From positions 242,913-306,912 of the forward strand of contig NZ_JAJTWU010000004.1 in the NCBI RefSeq assembly GCF_021353265.1: DNA of 64,000 nt, given 5' to 3'. Both the position numbers and the translations under genes were made by a program. The notes beneath the pieces were generated by a model that had not been told where the DNA came from, did no database searches, and saw only the letters and a list, made by a program, of their open reading frames with translations. Position 1 is the first letter of the stretch; every line of letters begins with the position of its first letter. Positions 50,336 through 59,413 of this stretch are shown here, piece after piece. The DNA comes from Pelomonas cellulosilytica (GTDB lineage Bacteria > Pseudomonadota > Gammaproteobacteria > Burkholderiales > Burkholderiaceae_C).

Positions 50336-51264
50336 AGCCGCTGGCTGCGCTGCTGCTCGCAGCCAGCGCGGCGGCCAGCGCGGCAGGCGTCCAGCCCCGC
50401 TACGAGGGCCTGTGCGACGCCTCGGCCGGCATGGCGCTGGACGAGGCGCATTTCATCGTCGCCGATGACGAGCGCAACGTGCTGACCGTCTACCGGTACG
50501 GCGAGCCGCGCGCCCTGCGCGAAGTGGCACTTGACAAGTTCCTGGGTACGAAGAAGGAGGCCGACCTCGAAGGCGCCGCGCAGCGTGGCGACCGGATCTA
50601 CTGGATCGGCTCCCATGCCCGCAACAGCGACGGCAAGGTCCGCGAGGACCGCCACCGTTTCTTCGCGACCGACGTACGCAGCGCTACCGTCGAGCCGGTC
50701 GGCCAGCCCTACAAGGCCTTGCTGGACGACCTGCTCGCGTCCCCGGCATTGGCGGGCCTGAACCTGGCGAGCGCTGCGCAACGCGCGGCGGAAGCCGATG
50801 GCGGCTTCAACATCGAAGGCCTGGCGACGGCTGCAGACGGCAGCCTGCTGATCGGCCTGCGCAACCCGGTTCCATACGGTCGGGCGTTGCTGATCCCGCT
50901 GTTGAACCCTGCCGAGCTGATCGACGGACGCGGGCCGGCGCGCTTCGGCCCGCCGATCCGGCTGGACCTCGGAGGCCGCGGCGTGCGCTCGATCGAGCGC
51001 GTCGGCACCGGCTACGTCATCGCCGCCGGCCCGCCCGCAGACCACGGCACGTTCGCGCTCTTCCGCTGGAGCGGCCGCCCGCAAGACCCGGCCACGCGCT
51101 GGCCGGCGGACCTGGGCACACTGCGTCCGGAGGCCCTCTTCGCCTGGCCGGATGGCCATCTGACGCTGCTCAGCGACGACGGCGGCCTGCCGGTCAGCAA
51201 GAAGCCTTGCAAGGCGGCCGACCGCAGCAAGCGGGGGTTTCGCGCGCTGGACCTCAAGCCTTGA
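50332..51264 (+). CDS. DUF3616 family exported protein
   Basis: 310 residues from GTG 50332 overlapping the aminopeptidase stop. A short signal peptide (KPLAALLLAASAAASAAG) is followed by a beta-propeller-like body: YEGLCDASAGMALDEAHFIVADDERNVLTVYR, KEADLEGAAQRGDRIYWIGSHARNSDGK, FNIEGLATAADGSLLIGLRNP. These recurring strand patterns are those of DUF3616. Function unknown. Its last 11 bp overlap the end of the convergent MFS gene. Confidence 0.8.
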   Translation: MKPLAALLLAASAAASAAGVQPRYEGLCDASAGMALDEAHFIVADDERNVLTVYRYGEPRALREVALDKFLGTKKEADLEGAAQRGDRIYWIGSHARNSDGKVREDRHRFFATDVRSATVEPVGQPYKALLDDLLASPALAGLNLASAAQRAAEADGGFNIEGLATAADGSLLIGLRNPVPYGRALLIPLLNPAELIDGRGPARFGPPIRLDLGGRGVRSIERVGTGYVIAAGPPADHGTFALFRWSGRPQDPATRWPADLGTLRPEALFAWPDGHLTLLSDDGGLPVSKKPCKAADRSKRGFRALDLKP

Positions 51265-52435
51265 CCGGCGCAGCCGGATAGCGCCACACCAGCACGGCAC
51301 TCGTCGCCAGCATCGACAGCAGGGTGCCGAACAACGGCACGGCGCTGTCCGCATGTCCCATGAACGGCGCCACCAGCTGTGTGCCAAGCGAACCCGAGCC
51401 CAGCAGCAGCAGGATGAGCATCGCCGTCGCGCGCCCCATCTGCGCAGTCGGCAGCGCAATGGCATCGCCAAAGGTGGCCGGCCCGCGCAGGGCCAGTGCG
51501 CCGCAGAAGCTGGACCAGTAAGCCGCCAGCGCGACAAAGGGCAATTGCTGCCAGACCAGGGCGCCCAGCAGCGCCAGCCCGCAGGCAACCAGCTGCACGG
51601 CACTGCCCACATGCACCACGCGGGCGTGGCCCCATCGTGCAGCCAGGCGGCCCGACTGGGACGCTCCGGCCATGAACGACGTCACGCCGATGATCTGCAA
51701 CAACGCGAAGGCATCTGTGCCCAGATCCAGCGTGTTCCGCAACAACTGAGGCGCGCTCGACAGGAAGGTCAGCAACGCGCCGATGCACAGCGCGTGCGAC
51801 AACGCCAGCCGCAGAAAGCGAGGCTGGCGCAAGATGCCCAGGTAGCCGGCGCGCTCGGCTAGGTCCAGGCCGGGCAGCTGGCGCGGTGCGATCTTCACCA
51901 CCCACGGCAGCACCAGCAAAGGCAGCGCGGCGAGCACCCAGAACGTGCCGCGCCAATCCACCACGCGCAGCATCAGCGTGCCCAGCACGGGCCCGGCGGC
52001 GGGCACGATGGCCTCGACCATGGCGATGGCAGCAATGCCCCGCACGACGTCCGCGTCCGGCAGCGTGGCGCGCACGACGCTGGGCGCCACCACCGTGGCC
52101 GCCGCTGCGGCCACACCCTGCAGCAGGCGCAGCGCGAGCAGCAGCTCGATGCCCGGCGCGACCGCGCAGCCCAGGCTCGTGAGCGCCAGCAGTCCCAGCC
52201 CCACCTGCAGGCAACGGCACGGCCCCAGGCGGTTGAGCAGCTCTGCCCACAGCACCTGCGCGCCGGCCAGCCCGGCGAGGTAGATGGCAAGCGTCGCCTG
52301 CGCCAGCGGCACGGAGATGCCCAGACTCGCCTGCAGCGCCGGAACGGCGGGCAGATACAGGTCCATCGTGGCCATGCCGACGCCGGTCACGATGGCCAGC
52401 GGCAGGATGGCGCGGACGGACGCCGCGCCGCTCAA
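51254..52435 (-). CDS. MFS transporter, Bcr/CflA (DHA1) type
   Basis: 393 residues, twelve predicted helices. Family marks: MDLYLPAVPALQ in helix 1, LNRLGPCRCLQVGLGLLALTSLGCA at loop 2-3 with helix 3, and RLLQGVAAAAATVVAPSVVR in helix 4, all typical of drug:H+ antiporters. The start overlaps the stop of a periplasmic-adaptor gene (ATGA), which would fit an EmrAB-like pump. It is also the tail of the SecA/M50/giant-protein gene train. Whether it takes part in that system or simply shares the transcript is unclear. Confidence 0.85.
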   Translation of the reverse strand: MSGAASVRAILPLAIVTGVGMATMDLYLPAVPALQASLGISVPLAQATLAIYLAGLAGAQVLWAELLNRLGPCRCLQVGLGLLALTSLGCAVAPGIELLLALRLLQGVAAAAATVVAPSVVRATLPDADVVRGIAAIAMVEAIVPAAGPVLGTLMLRVVDWRGTFWVLAALPLLVLPWVVKIAPRQLPGLDLAERAGYLGILRQPRFLRLALSHALCIGALLTFLSSAPQLLRNTLDLGTDAFALLQIIGVTSFMAGASQSGRLAARWGHARVVHVGSAVQLVACGLALLGALVWQQLPFVALAAYWSSFCGALALRGPATFGDAIALPTAQMGRATAMLILLLLGSGSLGTQLVAPFMGHADSAVPLFGTLLSMLATSAVLVWRYPAAPVKA

Positions 52436-53256
52436 AGGAAGCGCACCTTGCAGCGCACGCCGGCCGGGATCTCGCCGTTCGGGTTGGGCAGCTCCAGCCG
52501 CACGCCGAACGACCCGCTGGCCGAGTCCATCACGCGGTCGACGACCTTGATCTGCGCCTGCCAGCGGCCTTGCAGCGGCGCCTCGGGCGTGATCTCGGCC
52601 GCGCGGCCGGCCTTGATCTGACCCAGCAGCGACACAGGCAGCACCACCTCCACGCGCAGCGGGTTCGTCTGCGCCATCTTCAGGATGGGCCGCGAGCCCT
52701 CGCCGGTGAAGGCCAGCTCACCGGGATGCTGCAGGCGGTCCGTCACGATGCCGCTGAACGGTGCCTTCAGCGCCCGCTGCTTGAGCACTGCGTCGAGCCG
52801 GCGCGCTTCGATGCCGGCCAGGCGCCGGTTGTCCACTGCCAGCGCAAGCTCGGCTTCGGCCACGCGCAGCTCAGCCTGCGATTCATCGCGGTCCTGCGTG
52901 CTGATGTAGTTCTGCTCGCGCAGGTCCTCGCGGCGGCGGAACTTCTCGCGCGCGTAGTCGGCGCGGGCGCGCGCCACGCGCAGTTCGGCCTCGGAGTCGG
53001 CGCGCTGCTGGGCGCCGGACAGAGCCTCCCGCTCAACACTGCCATCCAGCAGAACCAGCGTGTCGCCGGCCTTCACGGCGCTGCCGCGTTCGACGAGGAT
53101 CTTGTCGATCAACGCATTCGTCGGACTGCGGATCTCGATGCGCTGGTTGGGCTCGATGAGGCAGTCGTAGCCATTGGCGGCTGCAGGCCCGGCAGGCTTG
53201 GCCGCCTGGGCGATGGCGGCGGCGGGCAGCAACAGCAGCAGGGAAGCAAGTCTCAT
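52432..53256 (-). CDS. Small HlyD/RND-type periplasmic adaptor
   Basis: 274 residues with a signal peptide (MRLASLLLLLPAAAIAQA) and no retained anchor. Lipoyl-like halves (RIEIRSPTNALIDKILVERGSAVKAGDTLVLLDG and KQRALKAPFSGIVTDRLQHPGELAFTG) flank a coiled-coil hairpin of about 75 residues (75-150), with a beta-barrel domain to the end. It is short for the family (usual 350-400): there is no membrane-proximal domain. ATGA overlaps on both sides tie it to the SecA paralog upstream and the MFS gene downstream. Confidence 0.85.
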   Translation of the reverse strand: MRLASLLLLLPAAAIAQAAKPAGPAAANGYDCLIEPNQRIEIRSPTNALIDKILVERGSAVKAGDTLVLLDGSVEREALSGAQQRADSEAELRVARARADYAREKFRRREDLREQNYISTQDRDESQAELRVAEAELALAVDNRRLAGIEARRLDAVLKQRALKAPFSGIVTDRLQHPGELAFTGEGSRPILKMAQTNPLRVEVVLPVSLLGQIKAGRAAEITPEAPLQGRWQAQIKVVDRVMDSASGSFGVRLELPNPNGEIPAGVRCKVRFL

Positions 53257-55241
53257 ATCTGGTTTCCGGCGAATCCGAGCAGGTTGTCGAGTTGGCGGTC
53301 GGCCTTCAGCGTGCGGCGGCGCATGGCGGCGTGCAGCCGGCCGGCGTGGCCCTGAGCGCTGCGGCGCAGCAGTTCCAGCGCCCAGGTGGGCAGCTCGTCG
53401 CGGCCGGCGAACAGGCGGCCCAGCAGCGCCTGCAGCGTGGCGGCGTGGGCAGTGAAGATCTCGTCGTCCAGCGCCACGATGGCCAGCGCCACGCCGGGGT
53501 CGCCCTGGCGCGCGCCGCGGCCCACGAGCTGGCGGTCGATGCGGGCGGAGTCGTGGAACTCGGTCAGCAGCACGGCCAGGCCGCCCTTGTCGCGCACGTC
53601 GTCGCCAAGGTGGATGTCGGTGCCGCGGCCGGCCATGTTGGTGGCCACCGTGACCGCGCCGGCCTCACCCGCGGTGGCGACGATGTCGGCCTCTTCCTTG
53701 TCCTGGCGGGCGTTCAGCACGCGGTGGACGAGGCGCGGCCCCAGCTCGTCCGACAAGGCCATGGACGCTTTCACCGAGCGGGTGCCGACCAGCACCGGCC
53801 GCCCGGCTGACAGCTGGCCGGAGACGGCCTCGCGCACCGCCGCCCATTTGGCTGCCTGCGTGCGCAAGAGCCGCGGCGGTTGCGTGACACGCTGGTCGGG
53901 CTTGTGGGTGGGCAGCCTGACGACGTCCAGCCGGTAGACCTGGTTCAGCTCCGCCGCCACCTCGGCGGCCGTGCCGGTCATGCCCGCCAGGCGCAGGTAG
54001 CGGCAAAAGAAGCGTTGGAAAGTGATGCGCGCGAGCGTGCGCGCGGGTTCTGTGAGGTCCAGGCCTTCCTTGGCCTCGATCATCTGGTGCAGGCCTCCTT
54101 CCCAGCTGCGGCCTTCCAGCACGCGGCCGGTGTATTCGTCGACGATCTGCACGGTGCCGTCGATGACGACGTAGTGCTGGTCGCGATGGAACAGGTGCAG
54201 CGCGCGCAACGCCTGGCCCACGAGGTGCTCGCGGCCGCGCGCCACGCCCCAGATGCCGCCGAGACCCTCGGCCGCCTCGCGCACAGCGGGCAGACCAGCC
54301 GCCTCGAAGTGCAGGCTGTGGCGGGCGGCGTCGATGCCGAAATGCTCGCCGAGCCTGAGCTGTGCGGCGATCGCCAGCGCCTGGTGGTAGTCGGTCGCGT
54401 CGGGCGGCTCGCCCTGCTTCTCGGACAGGATCAGCGGCGTGCGGGCCTCGTCGATGAGGATGGAGTCGGCCTCATCGACGATGGCGAAGTGCAGGCCGCG
54501 CAGCAACAGCGGCTGGGGCAGCTGGCCGTGCAGCAGCCTCGCCTGCATTTGCGCGGGGCTGACGCGGCCTCCGGCCGAGACGCGGTCGCGCAGGTAGTCG
54601 AAGACAAGGCTCTGGTTGGTGCAGTAGGTGATGGGACGCTGGTAGGCCACGCGCTTGGCCTCGTGCTCCAGCGTCGCCCATACGACGCCGGCCGTCATAC
54701 CGAAGAAGCCGAACAGCGGCTGCATCAGCTCGGCGTCGCGGCGGGCGAGGTAGTCGTTGACGGTGACCACGTGGGTCGGCAGGCCGGCGGCGCCGGCAAT
54801 GGCCGCGGCGAGGCCGGCGGTGAGGGTCTTGCCCTCGCCGGTCTGCATCTCGGCCAGCCGCCCTTCGAGCAGGACGGCGGCGCCCATGAGCTGCGTGTCG
54901 AAGGGCCGCTTGCCCAGGCTGCGGCGGGCACCTTCGCGCACCAGCGCCATCACCTCGGCCAGGCCCTGCGCCCTGCCCGCCTGCACCGCAGTCGGGGCAG
55001 CCTTGAAGAGGCGACGGCGCAATTCGTCGTCGGTCTGCTGCTGGAGCTCGGCTTCGAGTTGGCCGGCTTGCTCGGCCATCTTGCGCAGCGCGGGCACGGC
55101 GGGAATGAGGCGGCGCTTGAGGCGCCACAGGACGCCGCGGGCGAAGCGGTCGTGGGCGGGTTCGTCGGCGTCACGCCGCTCGGGGAAGACGCCGTGGGCG
55201 AGGGACTCGCCGATGTCGAGAGGAAGGGTCGCTGCGCTCAT
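53253..55241 (-). CDS. SecA paralog (accessory secretion ATPase) lacking the canonical C-terminal region
   Basis: 662 residues against about 900 for housekeeping SecA. Present: Walker A QTGEGKT (133-139), VNDYLARRDAELM, CTNQSLVFDYLRD, Walker B FAIVDEADSILIDEARTPLI, the crosslinking-domain return VDEYTGRVLEGRSWEGGLHQMIEAKEG, MTGTA, and NBD2 motifs TNMAGRGTDIHLGDD and RQLVGRGARQGDPG. After that, only about 95 residues remain: the helical scaffold end, wing and the zinc/SecB-binding tail are missing or replaced. This is a dedicated, SecA2-like motor rather than the general one. It sits 95 bp after the M50 gene and overlaps the adaptor gene (ATGA). Cargo is inferred to be the giant repeat protein. 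Confidence 0.88.
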   Translation of the reverse strand: MSAATLPLDIGESLAHGVFPERRDADEPAHDRFARGVLWRLKRRLIPAVPALRKMAEQAGQLEAELQQQTDDELRRRLFKAAPTAVQAGRAQGLAEVMALVREGARRSLGKRPFDTQLMGAAVLLEGRLAEMQTGEGKTLTAGLAAAIAGAAGLPTHVVTVNDYLARRDAELMQPLFGFFGMTAGVVWATLEHEAKRVAYQRPITYCTNQSLVFDYLRDRVSAGGRVSPAQMQARLLHGQLPQPLLLRGLHFAIVDEADSILIDEARTPLILSEKQGEPPDATDYHQALAIAAQLRLGEHFGIDAARHSLHFEAAGLPAVREAAEGLGGIWGVARGREHLVGQALRALHLFHRDQHYVVIDGTVQIVDEYTGRVLEGRSWEGGLHQMIEAKEGLDLTEPARTLARITFQRFFCRYLRLAGMTGTAAEVAAELNQVYRLDVVRLPTHKPDQRVTQPPRLLRTQAAKWAAVREAVSGQLSAGRPVLVGTRSVKASMALSDELGPRLVHRVLNARQDKEEADIVATAGEAGAVTVATNMAGRGTDIHLGDDVRDKGGLAVLLTEFHDSARIDRQLVGRGARQGDPGVALAIVALDDEIFTAHAATLQALLGRLFAGRDELPTWALELLRRSAQGHAGRLHAAMRRRTLKADRQLDNLLGFAGNQI

Positions 55242-55336
55242 AGGTTGTGCTCAGCAGCAATGCTTGGCCTGATGCCGAAGCCCAAGCTGGGATTTCGCGC
55301 CCGCAGCGCACCCGGCGCGAAGCCACAGCACCCCGG

Positions 55337-57511
55337 TCATAGCTGGAAATGGGACAGGAACAGCCGCCTCAACCCCTGCCAAGCCCTCACCGCCACCGGC
55401 TCGGACTCATGCTCCAGCCTCACCATCACCCGTGCGCCGATCTGCCGGTACGGCATGTCCAGCCCCAGCACGAGTTCATGCTCGAACAAGGTCTGCAAGG
55501 CCTGCGTGCCCTTCGGGTCGTGCGGGTCCAGCGCGATGTCGCCGCCGGCCGCCGTACCCAGCGCAGGGCTGGGCAGATCTCGCGCCGCCGCCGGCACGCT
55601 GCGCGCGAGCCTGGCCTCGTAGCTCAAGCCCGGCTGCTGCGGCAGCCGCACCTCGATCGCCCTCACCGCCGCGCTCTGCCACTGCGGCAACACGACGCGA
55701 ACGCGCGGCGGCTCGGCGGTATCGACATGGCCCAGCACCTCGCCGCGCTTGAAGAACCTGCCGGGCAGGTCGTCCGGCCGCGTCAGCAGCAGCATGCCAG
55801 CCACCTCGGCGCGCACGACGAGCTTGGCCGCCTCGTCCTCCAGCGACGCCAACGCCGCCTGCTCGCGGCGGACCTCTTCGGACAGCAGCGCCGCCCGGGC
55901 CGGCGCGATCCCGATGACGCCGAACGCCGCTTCGTACTTGGCCTGGGCCAGTTCGAGCCTCCCGCGCTGCTCAGCCACCCGGGCGTCGAGAGCCGGGTCA
56001 ACCAACTGGGCCACGGCCTCGCCCTCCAGCACCACCTCGCCCGGCCGCGCCAGCAGCTTCGAGAAGAAACCCGCTCCCTGCGCCCGCAGTACTGCGTTGT
56101 CGCTGGGCCAGACGACGCCGGTCGCCACCGAGTGATGCGGCATCGGGATGATGAAAAGCAGCAGCGCCAGCACGCCGCCCGACACCCACAGCACGCGCCG
56201 CACCCGGTGCGCCTGCGGCTCCAGCGCCGGGTCGCCGGCGAGCTTCCTGAGCCCACGGAACCAGGGCAGCAGCGCGCTCGCGACGAGGCCCCACGCTGCG
56301 ATCAGCACGCCGACGAAGAAGTAGCGGCTTGCGATGAACACCGCGATGCTGAACATGACGAACAGCCGGTACGCCAGCGCCAGCGGTGCATAGACGAGGA
56401 ACCAGCGGCGCTCGCCCTTCGTGGATGGCGGCGGCTCGGCCTGGTGCTGGCCGAACAGGTGGTAGCGCAGCAGCCAGGCCCAGTAGTCGGTCGAGCGCTG
56501 GCCGAGGTTGGGACTCTCGATGGCGTCCGCAAAGATGTAGTAGCCGTCGTAGCGCAGCAGCGGGTTGGCGTTGAACATCAGCGTCGTCACGCTCGCCAGC
56601 ACGATGACGTTGAACGCCAGCGACCGCGCGAAGCCCGGCTCCAGCGCCAGCCACAGGTAGAAGGCGAGCGCGGCGATGAACAGCTCGGTCAGCATGCCGG
56701 CAGCGCCGACGAGCATGCGCGGCCAGCGGCTCTCGAAGGCGGCGGAGCTGCTGGCGTCCACGTACGGGACGGGGAAGAACACGAGCAGCATGACGCCCAT
56801 CTCGTGCACCTCGCCGCCAAAGCGCTTGGCGGCGAGCCCGTGGCCGACCTCGTGCGCCGTCTTCAGCAGCGGGAACAGGATGGCCAGCAGCACGAGGTTG
56901 TCGACCGCCAGGAGCCGCTCGTTGATATTGCCGGTGAGCTCGCTCCAATGGCTGGGGGCCAGCAGCACCGCCGGCAGCACGACCGCCAGCCACAGCGCGA
57001 CACCGGCCCAGCCCTTCAGCGGGCCGAGCGCGGCGACGACGCGACCGAGCCAGGCGTCCGGGTCCACCAGCGGGAAGCGCAGCGACACCGGGTTGGCAAA
57101 GCGCTGCAACAGCTTGCTGCGCCTCTGCTTGCCCCCGCGCTCGAACAGCTCGGCCACGTCCGGCGTCACGTCGCACTGGATCAAGTCGGCGGCATAGAGC
57201 TGGCCGAAAAGCTGCACCAGCTCGTCCTGGCTGGGCGTGTGCTCGTCCATAGCGGCGCTGAGCCGGTCCCAGACCTGCTGCAGCGTCCGGTCGCCATCCA
57301 GCAGGCCGATGACCCGGTAGCTGCTGGGGTTGAAGCGGTGGTACTTGCCGGCGACGCGGTCTTCCACCACGTACCAGATCTCGCCGCGGTAGACGTGGCG
57401 GTGGATGCGCACGTGACCACGCAGGCGGGGCTTGAGCGTCGCAACGCGGTACCAATTGGCAGAGAACAGCGCGTCGCCCAGAGGCCGCGCCGGCGCGCTC
57501 ACGGCGTCCAT
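55337..57511 (-). CDS. PqqD-like / M50 metalloprotease / lipoyl-domain fusion, membrane bound
   Basis: 724 residues from ATG 57511, overlapping the upstream gene by 13 bp; GTG 57502 (a GTGA overlap) is an alternative. Residues about 25-120 look PqqD-like (VEDRVAGKYHRFNPSSYRVIGLLDGDRTLQQVWDRL). A site-2-protease-type membrane region follows with the zinc motif HEVGH (220-224) and the second motif NANPLLRYDG (314-323), in about seven to nine helices. After TM VLWVSGGVLALLLFIIPMP (about 435-453) comes a HlyD-like lipoyl/hairpin part (AQGAGFFSKLLARPGEVVLEGEAVAQLVDP). Similar PqqD-M50-lipoyl proteins occur in peptide-modification and export clusters. Here it could process or gate the cargo of the neighbouring SecA paralog. 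Confidence 0.85.
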   Translation of the reverse strand: MDAVSAPARPLGDALFSANWYRVATLKPRLRGHVRIHRHVYRGEIWYVVEDRVAGKYHRFNPSSYRVIGLLDGDRTLQQVWDRLSAAMDEHTPSQDELVQLFGQLYAADLIQCDVTPDVAELFERGGKQRRSKLLQRFANPVSLRFPLVDPDAWLGRVVAALGPLKGWAGVALWLAVVLPAVLLAPSHWSELTGNINERLLAVDNLVLLAILFPLLKTAHEVGHGLAAKRFGGEVHEMGVMLLVFFPVPYVDASSSAAFESRWPRMLVGAAGMLTELFIAALAFYLWLALEPGFARSLAFNVIVLASVTTLMFNANPLLRYDGYYIFADAIESPNLGQRSTDYWAWLLRYHLFGQHQAEPPPSTKGERRWFLVYAPLALAYRLFVMFSIAVFIASRYFFVGVLIAAWGLVASALLPWFRGLRKLAGDPALEPQAHRVRRVLWVSGGVLALLLFIIPMPHHSVATGVVWPSDNAVLRAQGAGFFSKLLARPGEVVLEGEAVAQLVDPALDARVAEQRGRLELAQAKYEAAFGVIGIAPARAALLSEEVRREQAALASLEDEAAKLVVRAEVAGMLLLTRPDDLPGRFFKRGEVLGHVDTAEPPRVRVVLPQWQSAAVRAIEVRLPQQPGLSYEARLARSVPAAARDLPSPALGTAAGGDIALDPHDPKGTQALQTLFEHELVLGLDMPYRQIGARVMVRLEHESEPVAVRAWQGLRRLFLSHFQL

Positions 57512-59340
57512 TGCCACAGGGCCAGCTTGACCCAGTCGGTGAAGCGATGGGTCCACACCCACAACAGGCTGCGCTCGCCCACCGCGACCTTGGCCACGCC
57601 CTCCATGTTGGGCTTGAGCTTGACGCCTTCCTGCCCTTCCAGCTCGGCTTCGGCGCGGAAGTAGTTGCGGCCCTCCTCCACCACCGACACCGGCGTGACG
57701 GACTTCAGCTTGAAGTGCCAGCGCTGGCCCGGCGCACCGGTCAGCACGAGTTCACCGCCCTGCCCGGGCTGCACGCGTGCGATGTCACGCTCGTCGACCT
57801 TCAGCATCACGCGCCAACTCGCCAGCGGAGCCAGCTCGAACAGCGTCTTGCCCATCTCCACCGGCGCGCCGAGCTGCTGGGACAGGTCGCCTTTGACGAC
57901 GACCGCGTCGAACGGCGCCGTCAGCGCCACGCGGGACAGCTTCGACAGCGCCAGGTCCAGCTGGGCGCGGGCCTGGTTGGCCTGCGCGGCAGACAGGCGC
58001 TGGTTGACCCGGTCGGCCTGGGCCATGGCCTCGCGCTCCTTGCGCAGGGCCATTTCCAGCTCGGTCTCCCAGCGCACCTTTTCCAGTTGCAGGTCACGAT
58101 CGTCCATGCGCGCCAGCACCTGGCCCGCCTTGACGGTGTCGCCGGCGCGAGCCGGCGCCTCGCGCAGGAACCCATCGAACGGCGCAACCGCGGCCCGCTG
58201 CACGGCACCCTCGACGATGGCGGGGGCGGACACCCGATGCTCGACGGGCACGAGCGCCGCGATGACGAGGCACAGGGCCAGCACACCAGCCCCCAGCTTG
58301 AGGCCCGGGTGGGATGCATCCGTCAGCCGTGCCGCCGCATGGCGCAGGCTGCGGCGGGTGTGGTGCGCGAGGCCTTCGTCGCGCGCATGCTTGTGCTCCA
58401 ACACGGGTGCGAGCACGCCAGCCAGCAGTTCCATGCCCTTCAGTTCAGCCGGCTGGAAGACCGTGTTGCGCTCGAACAGCAGCACAGCGAACGGCGGGGC
58501 GGCGCCGATGGCCAGCGGCTGAGAGGCCAGCGCGAGGCTGCCCGAGTCGGTCGCGTAGCGGCCATGAGCCATGCGCAGCGTGTGCAGGTCCGGCAATTCC
58601 GGATCTTCGGGCCAGATAACCTGGCGCCGCTGGTCGAACGCCTCGGTCATCGCCGCACGCGCGAGTGCCGTGAGGTTGGCGCGCTCGTCGAACCAGGCCG
58701 AATGCGACACGGCCGCCGTCTCCAGCGCCGCGCCACTGGCCAGCGCCAGCTGCACCTGGTGGCAGCCGAAGCGTGCGGCCAACTTGTTGACAAGCGTGAG
58801 GCCGGCCTGCCGGAAATCAGGCTCGGCCAACGCCGCCAGCGAGACCTCGAACAGGAAGGCCGATTCATCGAGCCGCTGGCGGGCCTGCACCAGCTCGCGC
58901 TGCGCGAACAGGTCGGCCATCCAGCCCGCACCCCAATGCGTGAGGCGGGCGGCCAGGCGCGCAGCCTCGGGGCTCGGGTCCAGCAGTTCCAGCACCACCG
59001 CGCCGTGCAACGCGTTGCCGGCCGCCAGCGGATACGCAAGCTGGACCGGATGGCCGGCATGCTGACGGCGCACGCCCTGGCGCGTGGCGAGGCATTCGCG
59101 CGCGATGTCGGCCAGCCGCTGCAGCTCGGTGCCCTCCGGCCAGGCGGCGGCAGGCACGTAAGAGCCGCCGGCGTCCTGCAACAGCAGCAGGCCCACCTGC
59201 GCGTCGGGCACGAGGCTGCACAGCACGGCCAGCCAGGCGCGGCACAGCGCCTCGGCAGACTCCGCGCCGGCGAGCGACGCCCAGGCAGCGTCTGCGCCGA
59301 CGGCAGCATTGGGAGCAGGAAGGTCTTGGCGGGCGTTCAT
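57499..59340 (-). CDS. GAF-GAF-transmembrane-HlyD fusion protein
   Basis: 613 residues. Residues about 15-140 and 160-320 look like two GAF-type domains (ALCRAWLAVLCSLVPDAQVGLLLLQD; AGLTLVNKLAARFGCHQVQLALASG; PPFAVLLFERNTVFQPAELKGMELLAGVLAPVLEHKHA). One transmembrane helix follows (GAGVLALCLVIAALVPV, about 348-366). The remainder is a periplasmic adaptor: lipoyl half VAPFDGFLREAPARAGDTVKAGQVLARMDD, a short hairpin (about 425-470), second half VALTAPFDAVVVKGDLSQQLGAPV, and a barrel. A cytoplasmic sensor joined directly to an adaptor is uncommon. It overlaps the M50 gene, suggesting one complex. Confidence 0.82.
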   Translation of the reverse strand: MNARQDLPAPNAAVGADAAWASLAGAESAEALCRAWLAVLCSLVPDAQVGLLLLQDAGGSYVPAAAWPEGTELQRLADIARECLATRQGVRRQHAGHPVQLAYPLAAGNALHGAVVLELLDPSPEAARLAARLTHWGAGWMADLFAQRELVQARQRLDESAFLFEVSLAALAEPDFRQAGLTLVNKLAARFGCHQVQLALASGAALETAAVSHSAWFDERANLTALARAAMTEAFDQRRQVIWPEDPELPDLHTLRMAHGRYATDSGSLALASQPLAIGAAPPFAVLLFERNTVFQPAELKGMELLAGVLAPVLEHKHARDEGLAHHTRRSLRHAAARLTDASHPGLKLGAGVLALCLVIAALVPVEHRVSAPAIVEGAVQRAAVAPFDGFLREAPARAGDTVKAGQVLARMDDRDLQLEKVRWETELEMALRKEREAMAQADRVNQRLSAAQANQARAQLDLALSKLSRVALTAPFDAVVVKGDLSQQLGAPVEMGKTLFELAPLASWRVMLKVDERDIARVQPGQGGELVLTGAPGQRWHFKLKSVTPVSVVEEGRNYFRAEAELEGQEGVKLKPNMEGVAKVAVGERSLLWVWTHRFTDWVKLALWQWTP

Positions 59341-59413
59341 TGCAGCGTCACGTCACCATCGTGCCTGCAACCCTGCCCGCGTGCCATCCGCAGCAGCCAG
59401 GATGCGCTTGAGG

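Noticed and set aside
53253..55241. Housekeeping secA
   Set aside because: Too short, lacks the zinc/SecB-binding end and lies in an accessory secretion-type operon rather than with usual secA neighbours.
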